Assembly: GCA_963767565.1 (NCBI GenBank)
Contig: CAVYEG010000021.1
Span: forward strand, 1-64,000
DNA: 64,000 bases
Direction of reading: 5' to 3'
From: Palsa-504 sp963767565
GTDB lineage: Bacteria > Actinomycetota > Actinomycetes > Streptosporangiales > Streptosporangiaceae
A program made the position numbers and the translations under genes. The notes beneath the pieces are model-generated. The model saw only the letters and a list, made by a program, of their open reading frames with translations. It ran no database searches and was not told where the DNA came from. This document shows, piece after piece, positions 60,137 to 64,000 of the stretch. Each line of letters opens with the position of its first letter. Positions within the stretch are counted from its first letter, which is position 1.

Positions 60137-61024
60137 ATGACCGAGGCCGACTGGCTCACCGACGGTTTCGAGCAGAACCGGACCCGCCTGCGGGCGGTGG
60201 CCTACCGGATGCTCGGCTCGCTGGCCGAGGCCGACGACGCCGTCCAGGAGGCCTGGCTGCGGCTGAGCCGGTCGGACGCCAGTGCCGTCGATAACCTCGG
60301 CGGCTGGCTGACCACGATCGTGGCCCGGGTGTGCCTGAACGTGCTGCGCGCGCGGAACGCCCGGCGCGAGGAGCTCATCGGCGCGGACGTGCCCGACCCG
60401 GTCATCGGCCGCGCGGACGGGGCGAACCCGGAGGATGAGGCGCTGCTGGCCGACTCGGTCGGGCTCGCGCTGCAGGTCGTGCTCGAGACCCTGACCCCGG
60501 CCGAACGGCTGGCGTTCGTGCTGCACGACCTGTTCGACCTGCCCTTCGACGAGATCGCCCCCCTCGTGGGGCGTTCCCCGGCCACCGCGCGGCAGCTGGC
60601 CAGCCGGGCGCGGCGCCGGGTCCGGGGCGCCGAGGCCCAGGCCCCCGACCCCGATCTCGGGCGCCAGCGGGAGGTCGTCGACGCCTTCTACGCCGCGGCG
60701 CGCCGCGGCGATTTCGACGCGCTCGTCGCGGTGCTTGATCCCGATGTCGTGGCGCGCTTCGATGCGGGGACGGCGCGTCCGGCTGCTTCGGTGGTGCTGC
60801 GCGGCGCGGCCGCCGTGGCCGGCCAGGCGCTGCGGGTCAACCATCCCGCCGCGCTGGTGCGCCCGGCCCTGGTCAACGGGGCCGCGGGAGTGGTCGTGAC
60901 CCTGGCCGGGCAGCCGGTCGCGGTCGCGGGGTTCACGGTCACGCGCGGCAAGATCGTGGAAATCGACGTGGTCGCCGACCCGGAGCGCCTCCGCAGGCTC
61001 GACCTGTCCGCCGTGGACGGCTGA
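60137..61024 (+). CDS. ECF41-type (SigJ-like) sigma factor with SnoaL-like C-terminal domain
   Basis: 295 aa. Region 2 (LRAVAYRMLGSLAEADDAVQEAWLRLSR, GGWLTTIVARVCLNVLRAR), region 4 (LTPAERLAFVLHDLFDLPFDEIAPLVGRSPATARQLASRARRRV), then a C-terminal NTF2/SnoaL-like domain from VVDAFYAAARRGDFDALVAVLDPDVV to about residue 285. This fused domain replaces an anti-sigma factor and modulates activity. ECF41 members often sit beside a carboxymuconolactone decarboxylase or oxidoreductase gene; here the divergent partner is YceI. GGGAG precedes the ATG. Confidence 0.88.
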   Translation: MTEADWLTDGFEQNRTRLRAVAYRMLGSLAEADDAVQEAWLRLSRSDASAVDNLGGWLTTIVARVCLNVLRARNARREELIGADVPDPVIGRADGANPEDEALLADSVGLALQVVLETLTPAERLAFVLHDLFDLPFDEIAPLVGRSPATARQLASRARRRVRGAEAQAPDPDLGRQREVVDAFYAAARRGDFDALVAVLDPDVVARFDAGTARPAASVVLRGAAAVAGQALRVNHPAALVRPALVNGAAGVVVTLAGQPVAVAGFTVTRGKIVEIDVVADPERLRRLDLSAVDG

Positions 61025-61153
61025 CCGGCCAGGGACCGTTTGGCCGCCTTGGGTTGTGTTCGGAGGCTTTCTGCCGACCGGGTCGCTCGCTACGATTGGC
61101 ACATTCGCGCGGCGCAAACCGACACGCCCGCCACGGCGAGGGGGATCGCCAGC

Positions 61154-61999
61154 ATGAGCTACGGACAGACTCCCGGCGGAGACCAGGAATATCCCGCCGG
61201 ACAGGGACCAGGGTACGGGGCACCGCCGCCCTACCCGGGCCAGCCCGGGGCCTCCGGCCCGCCCGGCTGGGACCAGGGACAGCAGCAGCCTGGCTACGGC
61301 CAGCCCGGACCCGGCCAGCCAGATTACGGCCAGCCCAACTACGGCCAGCCTGGTTACGGCCAGCCCGGACCCGGCCAGCCAGATTACGGCCAGCCCAACT
61401 ACGGCCAGCCCAACTACGGCCAGCCTGGTTACGGCCAGCCCAACTACGGGCAGCCCGGATACGGGCAGCCGGGTTCCGGTCAGCCCGGCTACGGATACGT
61501 CCCCCCGGGGCCGCCGCCGCCCAATTACAAGGCCTGGGGGATCACCGCCGCCGTCTGCGGCGTGCTGTTCAACCTGATCCTCGGCTTCCCGGCCGCCCTC
61601 ATCGGCGGCAGGTACGGCCGGAAGGTCGCGCAGCAGTGGGCCACCGGTGACGTGCAGGCGGCCGCCACCTCGTCACGGAAAGCCCGGAACTGGCTGATCG
61701 CCTCGACCGTGCTCGACGCGCTGGGGCTGGTCCTGTTCATCGCCCTCATCACCCAGTCGGGCTCGCCGACCAGCTTCAACAACCCGTCGGCGGTCGCGGC
61801 CTCGATCAAGACCCAGATCCAGCAGCGCATATCCGACCCGTCCAGCCAGTACTACGAAAAGGGCGTGACCGTCACCTCGGTGGTCTGCACGCCGTCCGGC
61901 ACCAACACCGACTCCTGCGTCGACAAGTTCTCCAACGGCCAGACCGCCTCCGAGACGGCCGTCATCTCCGGCAACGGCGCGAGCTACACCACCCATTAA
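61154..61999 (+). CDS. Membrane protein with GYGQP repeats and DUF4333-like tail
   Basis: 281 aa. The N-terminal 115 residues are proline/glycine/tyrosine repeats (GYGQP, NYGQP, DYGQP). Two hydrophobic spans follow (WGITAAVCGVLFNLILGFPAALIGG and LIASTVLDALGLVLFIALIT) with a charged cytoplasmic loop, as in DUF4190-type proteins. The extracytoplasmic C-terminus has two Cys (VVCTPSGTNTDSCVDKF) and resembles the DUF4333 pattern of a small disulfide domain. Such repeat N-termini may bind lipids, proteins or RNA condensates; function unknown. No ribosome site is obvious at ATG 61154. Confidence 0.7.
   Translation: MSYGQTPGGDQEYPAGQGPGYGAPPPYPGQPGASGPPGWDQGQQQPGYGQPGPGQPDYGQPNYGQPGYGQPGPGQPDYGQPNYGQPNYGQPGYGQPNYGQPGYGQPGSGQPGYGYVPPGPPPPNYKAWGITAAVCGVLFNLILGFPAALIGGRYGRKVAQQWATGDVQAAATSSRKARNWLIASTVLDALGLVLFIALITQSGSPTSFNNPSAVAASIKTQIQQRISDPSSQYYEKGVTVTSVVCTPSGTNTDSCVDKFSNGQTASETAVISGNGASYTTH
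61300..61490 (+). repeat. 15-bp coding repeats (GYGQP units)
   Basis: About 12 copies of a 15-bp unit GGNTACGGCCAGCCN-type, organised in a larger 60-bp duplication (CCCGGACCCGGCCAGCCAGA... appears at 61307 and 61367). Codes for the Pro/Tyr-rich N-terminus; prone to length change. Confidence 0.8.
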
Positions 62000-62029
62000 G
62001 CACCACCCGCACCACCCCGCCCGTCCCCC

Positions 62030-62722
62030 TCAGTGGGCCTTGATCTGGCCGTCTTCTAGTTCGAGCACGGAGTCGGCGATGCCGATCAGGTTCGGGTCGT
62101 GGGTGGCGACCAGGACGGTCACGCCCTCGGACTGGACCACGGTGCGCAGCAGGCGCATGATCTGCTTGGCCGTCTCGGAGTCGAGCTGGCCGGTCGGCTC
62201 GTCGGCCAGCAGCACCTGGGGGCTGCCCGCCAGCGCCCGGGCGATGGCCACCCGCTGCTGCTGGCCGCCGGACAGCTCGCCGGGCCGCTGCTTGGTGTGC
62301 TCGCCCAGGCCCACGATGTCCAGCATCAGCCGGACCCGCTCCTCGCGCTCCTTGGCCGGCACGCCGGCGATCCGCAGCGGCACGCCGACGTTCTCCGCGG
62401 CCGACAGGATCGGGATCAGGCCGAACGACTGGAAGATGAACGCCACCGAGGTGCGCCGCAGCCGCATCCGCTCGTGGTCGGACAGGGCGGTCACCTCGCT
62501 GTCCCCGACCCGTACCGTGCCCTCGTCCGGCAGGTCCAGGCCGCCGACGATGTTGAGCAGCGTGGTCTTGCCCGAGCCGGACCGGCCCCGCAGGGCCACC
62601 AGCTGGCCGGCCTGGACGGTGAAGGACACCCCGCGCAGGGCGTGCGTCGCGGTGCGCCCGCTGCCGTAGGTGCGCCGCACGCCGTCGACGGCCACCATGT
62701 CGGTAATGGTCGGGGCGGTCAC
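62030..62722 (-). CDS. ABC transporter ATP-binding protein (LolD/MacB type)
   Basis: 230 aa ATPase. Walker A GRSGSGKTT, Q-loop FQSFGLIP, signature LSGGQQQRVAIARAL, Walker B VLLADEPTGQLD, switch His in VLVATHDPN. Type VII (MacB/LolCDE) family ATPase that works with FtsX-like permeases to move lipids or efflux peptides by mechanotransmission. ATG overlaps the preceding gene's stop by 4 bp, so both ATPases and the permease form one operon. Confidence 0.88.
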   Translation of the reverse strand: MTAPTITDMVAVDGVRRTYGSGRTATHALRGVSFTVQAGQLVALRGRSGSGKTTLLNIVGGLDLPDEGTVRVGDSEVTALSDHERMRLRRTSVAFIFQSFGLIPILSAAENVGVPLRIAGVPAKEREERVRLMLDIVGLGEHTKQRPGELSGGQQQRVAIARALAGSPQVLLADEPTGQLDSETAKQIMRLLRTVVQSEGVTVLVATHDPNLIGIADSVLELEDGQIKAH

Positions 62723-63684
62723 CGTGACTCCTCCGTGCTCTCGCCGCTGTCGTTGCGCCTGCGCCGGTCCGGCCAGACGCCGATATGGTCCGGCTCGGCT
62801 TCCAGGCGGACCAGGCCGCGCATGCCGAGCGGCTCGGTCATCTCGCGGGGCAGCTGCAGCCGGCCGGCCCGGTCGAGCACCGCGTACTCGGTGGCGTGCG
62901 GGGTCACCTGGCCGTCGTCGCCGTCCATGGCGTCGCGGTGGATCTCGGTGCTCGTCCGGCCGTCCCTGATCGCGACCACCCGGCGGACCACCGTGGACAC
63001 GGCCGGGTCGTGGGTCACGATCAGCACGGTCACGCCGAGCTCGGCGTTGGCCTTCTGCAGCGCGCTGAACACCTCGGCGGCGGTCGCCGAGTCCAGCTCG
63101 CCGGTCGGCTCGTCGGCCAGCAGCACCTTGGGCTCGTTGGTGAGCGCCACCGCGATGGCGGCCCGCTGCTGCTCGCCGCCGGACAGCTGCTCCGGCTTGC
63201 GGTACAGGCAGTCGCCCACGCCCATCAGCTCGAGCAGCTCGCCGGCCCGCTCGCGGCGGGTCCGGGCCCGGACGCCGGCCAGCCGCATCGGCAGCTCCAC
63301 GTTCTGCTGCGCGGTCAGGTAGGGGAGCAGGTTGCGTGAGGTCTGCTGCCAGATGAAGCCCACCACCCGGCGCCGGTAGGCCAGCCGCTGCCGCGCGTTC
63401 ATCGCGGCCAGGTCGTTGCCTCCCACGCGGACCGAGCCCGCGGTGGGCGTGTCGAGCCCGGCCAGGATGTTCATCAGGGTCGACTTGCCGCTGCCGGACG
63501 CGCCGACCAGGGCCACGATCTCGCTCTCCTCGACCAGCAGGTCGAGCCCCTGCAGGGCCTGGACCTCGATCCCGGCGGCGACGTAGATGCGGACCAGCCG
63601 GTCGCAGACGATCAGCGAGCCCGCGCCGAAGTCCCGGTGCTGCCGCGCCGACTCCGCGCCCAGGTCCTCGATGCTGCTGGCCAT
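62719..63684 (-). CDS. ABC transporter ATP-binding protein with C-terminal extension
   Basis: 321 aa. Walker A GASGSGKST, Q-loop IWQQTSRNLLPYLTAQQN, signature LSGGEQQRAAIAVAL, Walker B VLLADEPTGELD, switch VLIVTHDPAV. About 80 C-terminal residues follow, including VTPHATEYAVLDRAGRLQLPREM, an AbrB/SpoVT-like phrase, which the other ATPase lacks. Two different ATPases in one operon suggest a heterodimeric nucleotide-binding pair for one transporter. Confidence 0.88.
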   Translation of the reverse strand: MASSIEDLGAESARQHRDFGAGSLIVCDRLVRIYVAAGIEVQALQGLDLLVEESEIVALVGASGSGKSTLMNILAGLDTPTAGSVRVGGNDLAAMNARQRLAYRRRVVGFIWQQTSRNLLPYLTAQQNVELPMRLAGVRARTRRERAGELLELMGVGDCLYRKPEQLSGGEQQRAAIAVALTNEPKVLLADEPTGELDSATAAEVFSALQKANAELGVTVLIVTHDPAVSTVVRRVVAIRDGRTSTEIHRDAMDGDDGQVTPHATEYAVLDRAGRLQLPREMTEPLGMRGLVRLEAEPDHIGVWPDRRRRNDSGESTEESR

Positions 63685-63714
63685 TAATGTCTCCCTCTGC
63701 CTTCTAGTGTGCCC

Positions 63715-64000
63715 CTAGTGAGCCCGCAGGATGCCGCTGATCCCGCGCCGGCGCAGCATCTGGGCCTCGGCGGCCAGGGCCGCCGCGGCCAGCACCACCG
63801 CGCCCAGGGCGGGCAGGCCGAGCGTGGTCAGGTCGGGCTGGAACTCGGCCGCCGTGCCCGTCCCGGTGAACGCGGACAGGTCGATGGAGGAGCCGATCAG
63901 ATGGGGCAGGACCACCGCGCACACGGCGCCGGCCAGCGCGGCGGCGACCACGGCAGGCAGCGCCTCGGCCATGACCAGTCCGGTGTCACTCGAGTAGCCC
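63715..64000 (-). CDS. FtsX-like ABC permease, C-terminal part
   Basis: C-terminal end of a membrane permease whose frame is open at the right window edge (GYSSDTGLVMAEALPAVVAAALAGAVCAVVLPHLIG ... LPALGAVVLAAAALAAEAQMLRRRGISGILRAH). Two hydrophobic spans with a loop (SSIDLSAFTGTGTAAEFQPDLTT) match the last part of FtsX/MacB permeases. It is the first gene of the operon with the two ATPases, 30 bp upstream of them. Confidence 0.75.
   Translation of the reverse strand, partial: GYSSDTGLVMAEALPAVVAAALAGAVCAVVLPHLIGSSIDLSAFTGTGTAAEFQPDLTTLGLPALGAVVLAAAALAAEAQMLRRRGISGILRAH

Noticed and set aside
61300..61490. CRISPR or noncoding minisatellite
   Set aside because: Repeats are in frame and code for GYGQP units of a membrane protein.
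1..64000. tRNA, rRNA or riboswitch genes
   Set aside because: No cloverleaf or conserved rRNA/riboswitch core was recognised by eye; a covariance search would be needed to exclude small ones.

Overview
The window is very GC-rich, with G or C at nearly every third codon position. It encodes an S-(hydroxymethyl)mycothiol dehydrogenase, a bacterial nitric oxide synthase, an HpnB-type hopanoid glycosyltransferase, a DprE1-like oxidase, ANTAR and ECF41-type regulators and many leaderless genes. Together these indicate chromosomal DNA of an actinomycete (Actinomycetota; Streptosporangiales-like is a guess, the genus cannot be fixed). I saw no rRNA, tRNA or CRISPR array.

Layout. 1-9.2 kb: a truncated epoxide hydrolase, a rifampicin phosphotransferase, a fatty-acid desaturase, a tandem YbjQ-like protein, a hemolysin III-family protein, a UPF0104 and a DUF998 membrane protein. 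9.4-21.7 kb: a regulator-rich stretch with a GAF-ANTAR protein, a sigma-region-2-like protein, a SigB/F-type sigma factor and a decayed copy of one, an aldehyde dehydrogenase with promoter and operator, a TetR gene facing a small membrane/stress cluster across palindromic operators, a DEAD-box helicase, and a group-2 RpoD-like sigma factor. 21.8-29.9 kb: a complete, translationally coupled four-gene Wadjet type II anti-plasmid system (jetA-jetB-jetC-jetD). 30-33.6 kb: a nitric oxide synthase and, convergent to it, a flavohemoglobin-like enzyme. Between them lies a 375-bp element with 76-nt inverted arms that I cannot assign to a known family.

33.8-39.8 kb: TetR, adenylate kinase, an AlkZ-like glycosylase, an IS605-type element (intact TnpB, dead TnpA) inserted in a nitroreductase remnant, and DprE1-like oxidase. 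40-48 kb: signalling genes, then a polyhydroxyalkanoate / 3-hydroxybutyrate / acyl-CoA cluster (3-hydroxybutyrate dehydrogenase, acyl-CoA dehydrogenase, PHA depolymerase, acyl-CoA ligase, SDR). 48-64 kb: universal stress protein, exonuclease III, amidohydrolase, flotillin, membrane glycosyltransferases, mycothiol-dependent formaldehyde detoxification, sulfotransferase plus class IV aminotransferase, YceI facing an ECF41 sigma factor, and an ABC exporter of the LolD/MacB type that runs off the right edge.

The strongest system is Wadjet, a known family here in full form. The most puzzling feature is the large inverted-repeat element between the NO-producing and NO-consuming genes. Several genes have lost a start or stop codon or are reduced to fragments: PHA depolymerase, sulfotransferase, 3-hydroxybutyrate dehydrogenase, a sigma factor, and DUF899, MarR-like and nitroreductase pieces. 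This is either active gene decay or a few single-base sequence errors. Family assignments come from recognising motifs and gene order by eye; no search was run.
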